This document shows, in pieces, positions 1 through 8,940 of a stretch of DNA of 64,000 nucleotides. The notes beneath the pieces are model-generated. The model was not told where the DNA came from, made no database searches, and saw only the letters and a list, made by a program, of their open reading frames with translations. This DNA comes from Nocardia flavorosea (lineage in GTDB: Bacteria > Actinomycetota > Actinomycetes > Mycobacteriales > Mycobacteriaceae): NCBI RefSeq assembly GCF_015477805.1, contig NZ_JADLQL010000008.1, positions 85,953-149,952 on the forward strand, in the 5' to 3' direction. How positions within the stretch are numbered: position 1 is the stretch's first letter; every line of letters starts with the position of its first letter. Position numbers and translations under genes: made by a program.

Positions 1-1
1 T

Positions 2-55
2 GCCGAACGGCGCGCCGCGAGGCGTACCGGCTTCCTGACGTGGCCGGCGGCATGA
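2..55 (+). CDS. C-terminal end of a gene truncated by the window edge; paralogue of the next gene
   Basis: The frame starting at base 2 is open to a TGA at 53-55 and encodes only the last 17 residues of a protein. They end in RRTGFLTWPAA, almost identical to the last residues of the following gene (RRTGFLTWPAS). The stop codon overlaps the ATG of the next gene in an ATGA junction, so the two are translationally coupled. I infer two tandem copies of one family; the rest of this copy lies outside the window. The family itself is not one I recognise. Confidence 0.6.
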   Translation, partial: AERRAARRTGFLTWPAA

Positions 56-798
56 GGGCCGGGCCGTTCGACCGTGTGCTACGTCTCGCCGCCCGGCGGG
101 CCGCGGCGCCGAACGGGCTGCTGTTCACCGAACGACAGCTGTACTACGAGGTGTGCCGCACCGTACTGCCGGTGCACCGGCTACCGCGCCGGCTCGCATT
201 CACGGTGCCGCCGGTGGTGTCGTATCGCGCTTTCCGGGCCGCCCTCGACCGGATCGGCGAAGTACCCGGACTGCTCGGCCCGCCTCGTCCCCGCCCGGCG
301 ACCGCCGGTGCGCACACCCCCGAACGGGATCTGTTCGATTACGGCCTGCCGCGACTGCTGATCTGCGGTTCCGCGGCGGTCGCGGCCATGTTGCGCGCCA
401 ACGGGATACCGATGGAGTCGGCGTGCCCGGTGGTGAGCGCGGCGGATCTACCGCTCGCGCCGGGGATCACGGCGATGCTCGCCCGCGCGCACGGCACCGT
501 CTACGTACTGCACGACGCGAGCCCGGCCGGACTCGTCTTCCCGGAGCGTTTACCCGCCCTGACCGATATCCCGGACGGGGTCGGTATCGTGCCGATCGGT
601 CTGCGCCCGGCGCAGACCGCACCGCTTCACCTCACACATATGTCCGGGAGCCGCGCCGTGGAGGTGGAATCGGTGAATCCCGCGGTACTGCTGCGCAGCG
701 TGCATCGGCTGGTCCGCGATGTGCACCGGACCGGCAGCCCCCTGATCGATATCCGCCGCGCCCGGCGGACGGGCTTCCTCACCTGGCCCGCCTCATGA
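52..798 (+). CDS. Conserved hypothetical protein, second copy of a tandem pair
   Basis: A 248-residue protein starting at the ATG of an ATGA overlap; a GTG twelve bases upstream is also in frame but would overlap the previous gene further. The N-terminal half holds an FTERQLYYEV segment and a basic, aromatic stretch. The C-terminal half holds hydrophobic strand-like segments (LLICGSAAVAAML, GTVYVLHDASPAG) suggesting an alpha/beta fold. No signal peptide or membrane helix is seen. Its C-terminus repeats that of the gene upstream. It leads a same-strand run with a membrane protein, an asparagine-synthetase-like enzyme and a cupin-like protein, so a role in that pathway is inferred. I cannot name the family. 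Confidence 0.7.
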   Translation: MRAGPFDRVLRLAARRAAAPNGLLFTERQLYYEVCRTVLPVHRLPRRLAFTVPPVVSYRAFRAALDRIGEVPGLLGPPRPRPATAGAHTPERDLFDYGLPRLLICGSAAVAAMLRANGIPMESACPVVSAADLPLAPGITAMLARAHGTVYVLHDASPAGLVFPERLPALTDIPDGVGIVPIGLRPAQTAPLHLTHMSGSRAVEVESVNPAVLLRSVHRLVRDVHRTGSPLIDIRRARRTGFLTWPAS

Positions 799-809
799 AG
801 GAGCCGAGC

Positions 810-1292
810 ATGCACGAGCGCCGCGAGATCACCTACACCGACGAGTTGCTGGCCGACCGGACCGTACACCGCCGGTATTCCGACGGCCGCCAGGAATGGC
901 GCTCCCGCGGACCGGACGCAGTGGTGTCGTGGCGCGACGACAGCGGCGCCACCGGCACCGATGAACCGCTGGGCCGGCACCTGATCAAACGCACCTACGG
1001 CGACGGCCGCATCGTCTACGGGCGCGAAGCGGGTTACGGGCGGACCCTGTGGGGCGACGGCACACTCACCGCCAATCGTTCGTGGTTCGGTGGCCGGCTC
1101 GGCGGTCTGCTCGCCGCCGCGGCGGGTGCGGTGCTGGTGGGCAGCCTGATCGCGCCGCCGGATTCGCTGACCCCCGAGCAGGAAGACGAACTACGCCTCG
1201 CCGCCGAAGAGGACCCGGCAGCAGCCACCGGCGGCTCCGGCGAATACGGCGAATGGGGTGGCGACGCCGATACCGACAGCGATTTCGGCTGA
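810..1292 (+). CDS. Small membrane-anchored hypothetical protein
   Basis: A 160-residue protein. The ATG at 810 is preceded by AAGGAG at 798-803; an ATG at 795 is in frame but lies within the previous gene's stop. The first hundred residues are hydrophilic and repetitive, with recurring Gly/Asp/Arg/Tyr-rich turns (RYSDGRQEW, TYGDGRIVY, GDGTL) that look like short beta-repeats. A single hydrophobic helix (LLAAAAGAVLVGSLIA, about residues 97-113) follows, then a Glu/Asp/Gly-rich acidic tail. This predicts a one-pass membrane protein. It lies 9 bases from the next gene and is probably in the same operon. Function unknown. Confidence 0.65.
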   Translation: MHERREITYTDELLADRTVHRRYSDGRQEWRSRGPDAVVSWRDDSGATGTDEPLGRHLIKRTYGDGRIVYGREAGYGRTLWGDGTLTANRSWFGGRLGGLLAAAAGAVLVGSLIAPPDSLTPEQEDELRLAAEEDPAAATGGSGEYGEWGGDADTDSDFG

Positions 1293-1301
1293 GGAGCAGC
1301 A

Positions 1302-3029
1302 GTGACCCGATGGTGTGCCGTCCTGACAGAGCACGATCCGGCCGCGCAGATACGCGCGGTCGGCGGCGATCCGGTTTCGGTGGCGGGCAGTACCGCCTTC
1401 GGGCTGCTGCCCGACGAACCCGGCCGGGCCGCGGGACCGTTCACCTGGGGTGAGCTGACAGCGATCGGGGAGGTCACCCTGTTCAATGCCGCGGAATTGC
1501 GCCGGCGCCTGGGATCGGACGCCCCGCCACCGGATTGCGCCGACGGTGTACTGCTGCTGGCCTGCTACGCCCGTTTCGGGACAGCGGGTCCGGCCGCGGC
1601 CGACGGCATGTTCGCCCTGGCGATTGCCGAGGGCGCCGATCTGGTGCTCATCCGCGACCACGTCGGCGCCCGCACTGTGTTCCATGCCCGCGCCCGCGGT
1701 CATTGGGCGGCGGCGACCTCCTTACGCGCGCTGCGGCGCTGGCCCGAACTCGGCACCGGGCTACATCTGCCCGCGGTGCGCTCGTTCCTCACCTTCGCCT
1801 ACCTGCCCGGTTCCGAAACCCTCCTACGCGGTATCCACGAGGTACTGCCGGGCCGGTGTCTGCGGTTGCGCACCGACGGTTCGGCCGCGGAAGAGATCTT
1901 CTGGGAACCGGCCGAACACATCGAAGACCGGCCCGCGCGCGAACACGCGCAGCGGTTGCGGGAACTGCTCGAAAGCGCGACCGCCCGCCGCTTACCGGCC
2001 GGGGAGCCGGTCGCGGTCCTGCTGTCCGGTGGTATCGACAGCAGCCTGGTCACGGCCCTGGCCACAAAGCTGCACGAGCATCCGGTGCGGTCGTATTCGA
2101 TCGGTTTCGACGGCACCACCCCGAACGAGCTCGCCTACTCCGGCCTCGTCGCGACGCACTGTCACACCACGCACCGGGTTCTCACCGTGCCCGGAACCGC
2201 CGTCGCCGACCGCCTGGCGCATACCGTCGCCCTGCTCGACTGCCCGGTCGGTGATCCGCTCACCGTGCCGAATCTGCTGCTGGCCGAGGCCGCCGCGGCC
2301 GACGGCGCCGGCACCATCCTCAACGGTGAGGGCGGGGACCCGGTTTTCGGTGGCCCGAAGAACCTGCCGATGCTGATCTTCGAACTGTTCCGCGACGACC
2401 CCGGCCCCGGCGCCCGCGCCCGCGCGTATCTCGACAGCTACCGCAAATGCCACGGCGACCTGCCCGTCCTGCTCACCCCCGGGGTGCTCGCCGAATTGGC
2501 GGACGCCCCACCGCTGACCGATGTCCTGACCCCGTATCTGCGGCAGGGCCGGATGACCGCCCTGCTCAACCAGCTCCTGCACACCAACCTGCGCACCAAA
2601 GGTGCGCACCATATCCTCACCAAAGTGGAGCGGCTCACCGCCGCCAGCGCAGTGGAGGGGCGCGCCCCGCTGTTCGATCGCGACGTCATCGACTACTCGT
2701 TCCGGATACCACCGAACCTGAAACTTGCCGGTACCACGGAGAAGTGGATCCTGAAGGAAGCCGTCCGCGATCTGCTGCCCGCGACCATCGTGGACCGGCC
2801 GAAAAGCGGAATGCGAGTGCCGGTGCAGCAGTGGCTCACCGGCCCGCTCGCCGAACTGGGCAACGATCTGCTCTTCGGTCCGAGCGCGCGGGCCCGCGAT
2901 CTGTTCCGCGCCGATACGCTGCGCGCCTGGCTGCGCGGTGACGGCTCCCTGCTGCCGCGCCACGGCGGCAAGCTGTGGCTGGTCCTCACTCTCGAGCTGT
3001 GGTTGCGTTCCTTCGAGGTGGGCCCCTGA
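1302..3029 (+). CDS. Asparagine-synthetase-like glutamine amidotransferase
   Basis: A 575-residue protein starting at GTG with GAGGAG just upstream. The C-terminal ATP pyrophosphatase domain carries the PP-loop SGGIDSS (residues 242-248), and the later GEGGD motif is present. The N-terminal glutaminase-like domain is unusual: the catalytic Cys normally follows the initiator Met, but here the first Cys is residue 5 (MTRWC). The enzyme may therefore use ammonia, be processed, or not be a standard asparagine synthetase. Such AsnB-like proteins often form amides or macrocycles in specialised metabolism, including lasso peptide cyclases. The neighbouring unknown, membrane and cupin-like genes favour a pathway-specific amidation role over housekeeping asparagine synthesis. 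Substrate unknown. Confidence 0.85.
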   Translation: MTRWCAVLTEHDPAAQIRAVGGDPVSVAGSTAFGLLPDEPGRAAGPFTWGELTAIGEVTLFNAAELRRRLGSDAPPPDCADGVLLLACYARFGTAGPAAADGMFALAIAEGADLVLIRDHVGARTVFHARARGHWAAATSLRALRRWPELGTGLHLPAVRSFLTFAYLPGSETLLRGIHEVLPGRCLRLRTDGSAAEEIFWEPAEHIEDRPAREHAQRLRELLESATARRLPAGEPVAVLLSGGIDSSLVTALATKLHEHPVRSYSIGFDGTTPNELAYSGLVATHCHTTHRVLTVPGTAVADRLAHTVALLDCPVGDPLTVPNLLLAEAAAADGAGTILNGEGGDPVFGGPKNLPMLIFELFRDDPGPGARARAYLDSYRKCHGDLPVLLTPGVLAELADAPPLTDVLTPYLRQGRMTALLNQLLHTNLRTKGAHHILTKVERLTAASAVEGRAPLFDRDVIDYSFRIPPNLKLAGTTEKWILKEAVRDLLPATIVDRPKSGMRVPVQQWLTGPLAELGNDLLFGPSARARDLFRADTLRAWLRGDGSLLPRHGGKLWLVLTLELWLRSFEVGP

Positions 3030-3079
3030 ACCTTGCCGCGCCGTTTCCCGTCACTGTTCGAAATCAGGAGCCCGCACCG

Positions 3080-3832
3080 ATGTCCGCACCGCACACCCCG
3101 CCCCCGCTCAAACAGCAGGCCGACGCCGACAACGAGATCCACGATGTCGGCGCGTTCCGGGATGCGGGCCGCAATGCCGTCACCCCGGTCGCGCAGTTCG
3201 AGGAGCAGGTCGCGCTGGCTGTGGTGAACGCCTTCGCCGATATCGTCACCCGCGCCAAACAGAGCCGGGCGGCGACGGTCCCGGACTCCGACGGCATCGT
3301 CCGCTCCCAGACTTTCGAGGAGGGCGATGTGTACATGATCGAGAAACCGTTCGACGGCTTCTTCGCCGACCGCTACATCATGGACTTCTACGATGTCGCC
3401 GAACGCGATATCTGCTCGCGGATGCACCTGCACACCGGGCTGCGTTTCGTGCGAATGATGACCGGTCCCGAGACCCGCATCCGGGTCGGAAGCCTCTCGC
3501 CGTTCGAGATCACCGATATCCCCGGCGTCACACCGTTCCGCCCGGCCACCTTCGAAGACGATCTGCCCGACGCCCCCGCCGGTGTGCACCGCACCCGCTA
3601 CAACCTGATCGTGCCGCCCTGTTCCTTCGTGGATATGCAGATCCCGCGTGGAGTGAGCCACCAGTTCAACGCGATCGGCCCGCACGCGGTGATCGATTCG
3701 GTGCACCCGGAGGAATCCATCGAGGTCTTCCGCGAACAGATGTCGGGCTACAAGATGATGGCCCAGACGGTCTTCCTCGCCGACGAGCTCCCCGCCGCCG
3801 CCACCTGCCTCGATACCGTCACCGATCGCTGA
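3080..3832 (+). CDS. Cupin-like hypothetical protein
   Basis: A 250-residue protein with ATG at 3080 and an AGGAG ribosome binding site at 3066-3070. The central part has cupin-like features: MHLHTGLRF and IPRGVSHQFNAIG could be the two metal-binding motifs, separated by beta-rich sequence. There is no signal peptide. It follows the amidotransferase gene by 50 bases on the same strand, so it probably ends the operon. The cupin assignment is by motif impression only; a dioxygenase, isomerase or binding protein are all possible. Confidence 0.6.
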   Translation: MSAPHTPPPLKQQADADNEIHDVGAFRDAGRNAVTPVAQFEEQVALAVVNAFADIVTRAKQSRAATVPDSDGIVRSQTFEEGDVYMIEKPFDGFFADRYIMDFYDVAERDICSRMHLHTGLRFVRMMTGPETRIRVGSLSPFEITDIPGVTPFRPATFEDDLPDAPAGVHRTRYNLIVPPCSFVDMQIPRGVSHQFNAIGPHAVIDSVHPEESIEVFREQMSGYKMMAQTVFLADELPAAATCLDTVTDR

Positions 3833-3874
3833 CCCCTACCGGCCGCACGACCGTTGGGGCCCACCGGTTGCCAC

Positions 3875-3976
3875 GTTACCGCGGTCATCACCGGCGGAAC
3901 CCGCAGTATCGGGCTCGCGCCGGCCGAGGGCGTCGCCTGCGCAGGCGCAGAGATTGTGGTGGCGAGCCGAACCCCC
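3875..3976 (+). pseudogene. N-terminal remnant of a short-chain dehydrogenase
   Basis: Reading from 3875 gives VTAVITGGTRSIGLAPAEGV followed by an AGAEIVVASRTP-like segment. This is the beta1-loop-alpha1-beta2 of an SDR Rossmann fold, including the TGGTRxIG dinucleotide motif. No start codon with a ribosome binding site precedes it, the next segment loses all SDR similarity, and the frame then runs antisense through the intact SDR gene. I infer a truncated relic of an SDR that lost everything after about residue 35. Confidence 0.55.
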
Positions 3977-4036
3977 TCGACTCCGCAGCGTCTCGGCCTG
4001 TGGCCGAGACGGCACCGGCGCAGCACCCGGAACCGC

Positions 4037-4795
4037 TCAGATGACCGTCTGACCACCGTCGATTGTCAGGACGGCCCCGGTCGTATTGCGGGCTGTGTCG
4101 GCGGTGAGGAAGGCGATTGCCGCCGCGATCTCGCCTGGTCGAGATCCCTTTCCGGTCAGCGGTGCAAGGCGGCCGAGGAGATCGGCGTCGACGTCGGGCC
4201 CGAACCCGCCCCCACCGGCGGTCATGGGGGTGAGCACATGCCCGGGGCATACCGCGTTCACTCGGACACCGCGGCGCGAGTACTCGGCCGCGAGTGCCTT
4301 CGTCAGTCCGATGACGCCCGCTTTGGAAGCGCTGTAGGCGGCACCGTAGGGAACCCCGATCAGACCGGCGGTGGAGGCCACATTCACGATGCTTCCCCCG
4401 GTTTCGAGGAGATGGGGGATCACGCGTTTGCTGATGTAGAACGGGCCGTTGAGGTTGACTGCCAGTACTTTCTGCCAGGTGGCATCAGGAAGGTCCTCGG
4501 TCGGCCCGTTGCCGAGAACTCCCGCGATATTGCACACGATATCCAGTTTGCCGAGCTGGTCCACCGCGCGTTCGACGAGGTGCGTGCACGAATCCGGGTC
4601 CGCGGTGTCGCACGGCACGGCGAAGACTTCGCCCGGCCCTTCGGCCGCCAATGCGCGCGTGGCAGCCTGCAGTCCGTCTTCGTCGATATCGGCGGCGACG
4701 ATATCGGCGCCGTTGCGGGCGAACAATTCCGCTGTGGCGTATCCGATTCCCGAGGCAGCGCCGGTGATCAGCACTGATTTTCCTGAATAGGTCAT
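4037..4795 (-). CDS. Short-chain dehydrogenase/reductase (classical SDR)
   Basis: A 252-residue protein of classical SDR length. It has the cofactor motif TGAASGIG (residues 11-18), an acidic residue after beta2 (AADID) that favours NAD(H), the NIAG motif, an active-site Ser in VNVASTAG, the YSASK catalytic Tyr-Lys pair, and the usual C-terminal FLTADTARNTTGAVLTIDGG ending. It lies 70 bases downstream of the lipoprotein gene on the same strand and is probably co-transcribed with it under the divergent IclR regulator. The alcohol or keto substrate cannot be read from the sequence. Confidence 0.93.
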   Translation of the reverse strand: MTYSGKSVLITGAASGIGYATAELFARNGADIVAADIDEDGLQAATRALAAEGPGEVFAVPCDTADPDSCTHLVERAVDQLGKLDIVCNIAGVLGNGPTEDLPDATWQKVLAVNLNGPFYISKRVIPHLLETGGSIVNVASTAGLIGVPYGAAYSASKAGVIGLTKALAAEYSRRGVRVNAVCPGHVLTPMTAGGGGFGPDVDADLLGRLAPLTGKGSRPGEIAAAIAFLTADTARNTTGAVLTIDGGQTVI

Positions 4796-4865
4796 GATTT
4801 CCGTCCTCGGCTCAGGTTGGTGGGCTCGCTGTTACCGGACTCCCGGCGGGTGCTTCGATCTCGGA

Positions 4866-6581
4866 TCATCCGGCGAACACCCGTTTGATCGAGAACATCC
4901 CGCCGGACAGGAACTGGCCGTCACCCATCGGAGTGATCATGCCGCCGAACAGGTTCCATTTGCGGCTGTCGTCCGGGAACGGCCAGCGGGCTACGGTTTC
5001 ACCGGTTGCCCAGTCGATACCGAGGTACTCGTATCGTCCCTCGTTCTTACTCGCCGCGTAGAGCAACCCGGTCGCGGACGAGACCGAGGCAACGGTGATA
5101 TCGCTGTTGTCCACTTCGGTATTGGTCCATACCCGGTCGAACTTCCGTTCCGTGCTGTTCCAGTGGAATTTCTGCATGCCGTGCGGGGCCGCGCGGGTGG
5201 TGCCGGGTGCGAAGGTGTTCGCCCAGACATTCCGGGCGGGCTCGGGATATGCGGTGGTGGTGGCCAGGACGTCCTGGCCGAGGACGGTCGGTGACAGCTC
5301 GAGGGTGACTTTCGAAACGTCCACCTTGGCCGTGCCCGCGATCCGGTCGTCGTCGCCGGCGGGAATCTCGTCGCGCCAGAACGCGACCAGGCTCGGGCCG
5401 GTGGCACTGGCGTCGGAGATGATCACCAGTTTGTCGTCGTCGGGGCCGAAACCCATGAGGGTCGGCGTGGTCCCCGATCCGCCGGACCGGGTCAGCGAAC
5501 CGGCCGCGGTGGCGACGGCGGGGTCGGAGGTTTCGTAGTCGGCCGCCCAGCCGCCGTCCTTCTCATCGATCGAGAGGGCCGATCCGGTCCAGACCACCTT
5601 CAACATCCGGCGCGAGGTCACCGCATAGATACCGGTTTCGTCGATCGCGAAGTTGTTCTCGAGTTTCTCGTCGGTGAACGGGAGCACCCCGACCACGTCC
5701 AGATCCCGGTTCAGCAGGAACAGGGCCGCGTGCGAGCCGGCGACGATATGACCGTCGTAGGTCATTCCCAGCGCCACGATGCTCGTCGTCGGTCCGTGCA
5801 CGGCCGCGGCGGCTTCGGGTGAAGTGCCCGCGGGCAGCGGAGCTTTCTGCAGTTCCACCACTTTCTCGAACCGCATCGGGCCGTGCGGATCGCCGTCGTC
5901 GGTCGTTTTCAGGATTCGCATACCCTCGATGACCGAGTAGTGGAACCCGTCCTTGTCGATCATGTTGTAGGCGCCGTTCGAGATCTTCCCGTAGGTGATC
6001 CCGGTCGCCTCGGCATCCCGGCCGAGCGCGGAGAGGGCGGCGTCGTCACCCGCTGCCACCGCCGCGTCCGTTTTCGTGAGCAGCGCGTCGAGGTCCTTCG
6101 TCGATGGCGGCTCGGCGCCCGGATAGGGCAGGAAATCGACGGGCTCGAATTCGTCGCCGGTCGCGAAGATCTTCTGGATGCCGTACATCGTGGGCGCGAA
6201 GACGATCCGGTCGTCACCGCTGTATTTGATCGTCGGGTTGGACGAATACGTCGTCGGGACGGATCGCACATCCGATTCGGCCAGCTGTTCGGCCACGGTG
6301 GGCCCCACCGCCGAGGTGGAATCCGACGCGGCCGAATCGAAGTGGGTGATCGGGTATTCGGAGTCGGTCAGCCAGGGGTTCTTCGGCGGCATCTCGGCCG
6401 CGATCGCGTTGTCCTGCGATGACGGGTCGCCTGGTTCGGCGGTGCACCCGGTGACGGCTGCCAGCCCGATCGCGACCCCCATCGCTGCGAGTGACACCAG
6501 CTTGCGGCCCGTCAGCGGCCCCGCGGGGGCGTCGCGTCGCGTCGCGCTTGTGTGCCGCGAGCCTTCGAGTTTCGTGCGCAT
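4866..6581 (-). CDS. Secreted lipoprotein of unknown function, probably beta-propeller-like
   Basis: A 571-residue protein. The start at 6581 is chosen because GGAG lies about ten bases upstream; longer in-frame starts lack a site. A hydrophobic segment ends in the lipobox VTGC, with Cys46 as the lipid-anchored residue. The mature part is rich in repeated strand patterns with Asp/Gly turns (GMTYDGHIVAGSHAALFLLNR, IDETGIYAVTSRR), typical of beta-propeller proteins. It is convergent with nothing and divergent from the IclR gene, with the SDR following. I infer an extracytoplasmic enzyme or binding protein of a catabolic unit; the family name is not known to me. Confidence 0.75.
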   Translation of the reverse strand: MRTKLEGSRHTSATRRDAPAGPLTGRKLVSLAAMGVAIGLAAVTGCTAEPGDPSSQDNAIAAEMPPKNPWLTDSEYPITHFDSAASDSTSAVGPTVAEQLAESDVRSVPTTYSSNPTIKYSGDDRIVFAPTMYGIQKIFATGDEFEPVDFLPYPGAEPPSTKDLDALLTKTDAAVAAGDDAALSALGRDAEATGITYGKISNGAYNMIDKDGFHYSVIEGMRILKTTDDGDPHGPMRFEKVVELQKAPLPAGTSPEAAAAVHGPTTSIVALGMTYDGHIVAGSHAALFLLNRDLDVVGVLPFTDEKLENNFAIDETGIYAVTSRRMLKVVWTGSALSIDEKDGGWAADYETSDPAVATAAGSLTRSGGSGTTPTLMGFGPDDDKLVIISDASATGPSLVAFWRDEIPAGDDDRIAGTAKVDVSKVTLELSPTVLGQDVLATTTAYPEPARNVWANTFAPGTTRAAPHGMQKFHWNSTERKFDRVWTNTEVDNSDITVASVSSATGLLYAASKNEGRYEYLGIDWATGETVARWPFPDDSRKWNLFGGMITPMGDGQFLSGGMFSIKRVFAG

Positions 6582-6664
6582 ATCGTTCGTCTCCGGGTGG
6601 TGGCTGGATGGGCGTGGACTGCACAGGGACAATCGGATCACCGCCGCTGTGTTACAAAATATGA

Positions 6665-7612
6665 ATGTCGGATTACAATCGGCCGGGTGATCCTAAGCAG
6701 GCCGATCGCAGCGCAACAACGAGTGGTCCCGTTGAGCGGAAATCACCGCCGACCGAGCGGGTCGTCCAGATCCTCGAACTACTCGCCGACACACCCCACG
6801 AGCGCCTCACCCTGACCCAGATCGCGGACCGGCTCGGGCTGAACAAACCCACCTGCCTCGGCATCCTGACCGCACTGACGGACGCGGATTTCCTCACCCG
6901 CGACCACGCGAAGACCTACGGCCTCGGACCGGCTCTGCTCCGCCTGGGCGCGGCGGCCGAAACCGGGCTCGCCGAACTCGATCTGGTCCGGCCCGTGCTG
7001 ACCGAACTCCACGGACAGACCGGCGTGGGCTGTGTCCTGAGCACGACTCACCGGGGGCAGATCATCGTTCTCGACCAACTCGGTATCGACCTCCCCGGCG
7101 ACCACCGCGACCTCGCCACCGAAAGAAGCCCGCTCGCGCCGCCGCTCGGCCTGGTGAACATCGCCTGGGAACGCGACGATGTCGTCGACGCCTGGTTCGA
7201 TCGCACCCCCCTGATCCCGCTGGCCGCAGGCAGAGACCGCGTCCGTTCGATCATCGACAGCGGGCGCCGGCACGGCTACCTCATCCAGCAGCTCACCACG
7301 AACACCTCGTCGAACATCGCCCTGGCCGCCCTGCTGTCCTCGGGTATGTCGCCCCGGATAATCGAAGCGCTCCGGCAGCATCTCCCGCCCGCGGACTGGT
7401 CGGAGTTCCTCACCGCGCTTCCCGGCGACGACAGCGCAATCGTGCCGGTCGCCACGATCAACACTCCCGTCTTCGATCGGCACGGCACCCAGCGCTACAC
7501 CTTGAGCCTCGTCCCCAATCGCCCGGACGCCACGGTCGCGCAGTGCCGGGAATGGGCCGATGCGGTGATGAGTGCCGCCCGCACCGCCACCGGGATCCTC
7601 GGCGGTAGGTGA
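6665..7612 (+). CDS. IclR-family transcriptional regulator
   Basis: A 315-residue protein with an N-terminal winged helix-turn-helix (about residues 29-90: RVVQILELLAD, LTLTQIADRLGLNKPTCLGIL) and a C-terminal IclR effector-binding domain. It starts within 83 bases of the divergent lipoprotein gene, so it probably controls that gene and the SDR behind it. Glutaryl-CoA dehydrogenase follows 78 bases downstream on the same strand and may be part of the regulon. The effector is unknown. A hydrophilic tail of about 28 residues precedes the HTH. Confidence 0.9.
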   Translation: MSDYNRPGDPKQADRSATTSGPVERKSPPTERVVQILELLADTPHERLTLTQIADRLGLNKPTCLGILTALTDADFLTRDHAKTYGLGPALLRLGAAAETGLAELDLVRPVLTELHGQTGVGCVLSTTHRGQIIVLDQLGIDLPGDHRDLATERSPLAPPLGLVNIAWERDDVVDAWFDRTPLIPLAAGRDRVRSIIDSGRRHGYLIQQLTTNTSSNIALAALLSSGMSPRIIEALRQHLPPADWSEFLTALPGDDSAIVPVATINTPVFDRHGTQRYTLSLVPNRPDATVAQCREWADAVMSAARTATGILGGR

Positions 7613-7690
7613 CGGCTAGCGTAGGTGAGCACACGCTCGCGATCGCTGCGGCAGCCCGCTTGCCACAGCGCCCACCCCGACGGAGGCCGC

Positions 7691-8857
7691 ATGTCCCAGT
7701 CGCTGTCCCAGCTGTTCGCCCTCGACTCGCTGCTCACGCCCGAGGAAATCGAGATCAGGACCACCGTGCGCGAGTTCGCCGCCGAGCGCATCCGGCCGCA
7801 TATCGCCGAATGGTTCGAGGACGGACAGCTCCCGGCGCGTGAACTGGCCGTCGAACTCGGGTCGCTGGGGGTGCTCGGTATGCACCTGGACGGATACGAC
7901 TGCGCCGGTATGAGCGCCACCGCCTACGGTCTGGCCTGTCTCGAACTCGAGGCCGTCGACTCCGGTATCCGGAGTCTCGTATCGGTGCAGGGCTCGCTGG
8001 CCATGTTCTCGATCCACCGTTGGGGTAGCGAGGAACAGAAACAGCAGTGGCTGCCGCCGATGGCCGCCGGCCGGGCGATCGGCTGCTTCGGACTCACCGA
8101 ACCCGATCACGGCTCCGACCCGGCCGGGATGCGCACCCGCGCCACCCGCGACGGCCGGGATTGGGTGCTCAACGGAACGAAGATGTGGATCACCAATGGC
8201 TCGATCGCCGATGTCGCGGTGGTCTGGGCCCAGACCGATGACGGTATCCGTGGCTTCGTCGTCCCCACCGACACTCCCGGATTCTCCACCTCCGAGATCC
8301 GGGCGAAGATGTCGCTGCGCGCCTCGGTCACCTCCGAACTCGTCCTCGACGATGTCCGGCTGCCCGATACCGCCGTACTCCCCCACGCCCGCGGCCTGCG
8401 CGGCCCCCTCACCAGCCTCGGCGAGGCCCGGTTCGGAATCATCTTCGGCGCGCTGGGCGCCGCCCGCGATTGTCTCGAAATCGCCATCGAGTACGCGCAG
8501 ACCCGGGAGGTTTTCGACAAACCGCTCGCCGCCTACCAGCTGACGCAGGCCAAGCTCGCGGATATGGCGCTGGAACTGGGTAAAGGGCATCTGCTCGCCT
8601 ACCACCTCGGCCGGCTCAAGGACCGCGGCGACATCACTGCGGAACAGGTCAGCACCGGCAAGCTGAACAATGTGCGCGAAGCCCTCGCGATCGCCCGCGA
8701 ATGCCGGACCATCCTGGGAGCCAACGGCATCACTCTCGAATATCCGGTGATCCGGCACGCCAACAACCTCGAATCCGTGCTCACCTACGAAGGCACCTCC
8801 GAGGTCCACCAACTGACCATCGGCAAGGCGCTCACCGGCTCGACGGCCTTCCGGTGA
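7691..8857 (+). CDS. gcdH: Glutaryl-CoA dehydrogenase (acyl-CoA dehydrogenase family)
   Basis: A 388-residue flavoprotein starting at 7691 behind CGGAGG. It would oxidatively decarboxylate glutaryl-CoA to crotonyl-CoA in lysine/tryptophan and aromatic catabolism. Family signatures are SVQGSLAMFSI, followed by GCFGLTEPDHGSDP, WITNGS, and YEGTSEVH with catalytic Glu367; the SVQ-S and YEGT segments distinguish glutaryl-CoA dehydrogenases from straight-chain enzymes. The match to the family is strong across the whole length. It follows the IclR gene and may be regulated by it. Confidence 0.88.
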   Translation: MSQSLSQLFALDSLLTPEEIEIRTTVREFAAERIRPHIAEWFEDGQLPARELAVELGSLGVLGMHLDGYDCAGMSATAYGLACLELEAVDSGIRSLVSVQGSLAMFSIHRWGSEEQKQQWLPPMAAGRAIGCFGLTEPDHGSDPAGMRTRATRDGRDWVLNGTKMWITNGSIADVAVVWAQTDDGIRGFVVPTDTPGFSTSEIRAKMSLRASVTSELVLDDVRLPDTAVLPHARGLRGPLTSLGEARFGIIFGALGAARDCLEIAIEYAQTREVFDKPLAAYQLTQAKLADMALELGKGHLLAYHLGRLKDRGDITAEQVSTGKLNNVREALAIARECRTILGANGITLEYPVIRHANNLESVLTYEGTSEVHQLTIGKALTGSTAFR

Positions 8858-8940
8858 CCCGGTCTGCCGAGTGTTTCGGCGCCGCGTAGGTTCAGCGTGG
8901 GCTCGTGCCGAGCCCCGAGGATCGAAAGAAGCGCGCCGCC

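Noticed and set aside
1302..3832. Lasso peptide cluster based on the asparagine-synthetase-like cyclase
   Set aside because: No precursor peptide, leader-binding protein or transglutaminase-like protease is visible within the window. The left side is unseen, so only a general specialised-metabolism role is kept.
3977..4777. Long plus-strand frame continuing from the SDR relic through the intact SDR gene
   Set aside because: It is antisense to a clearly coding SDR and has no family resemblance after the relic part. High GC content makes such frames common.
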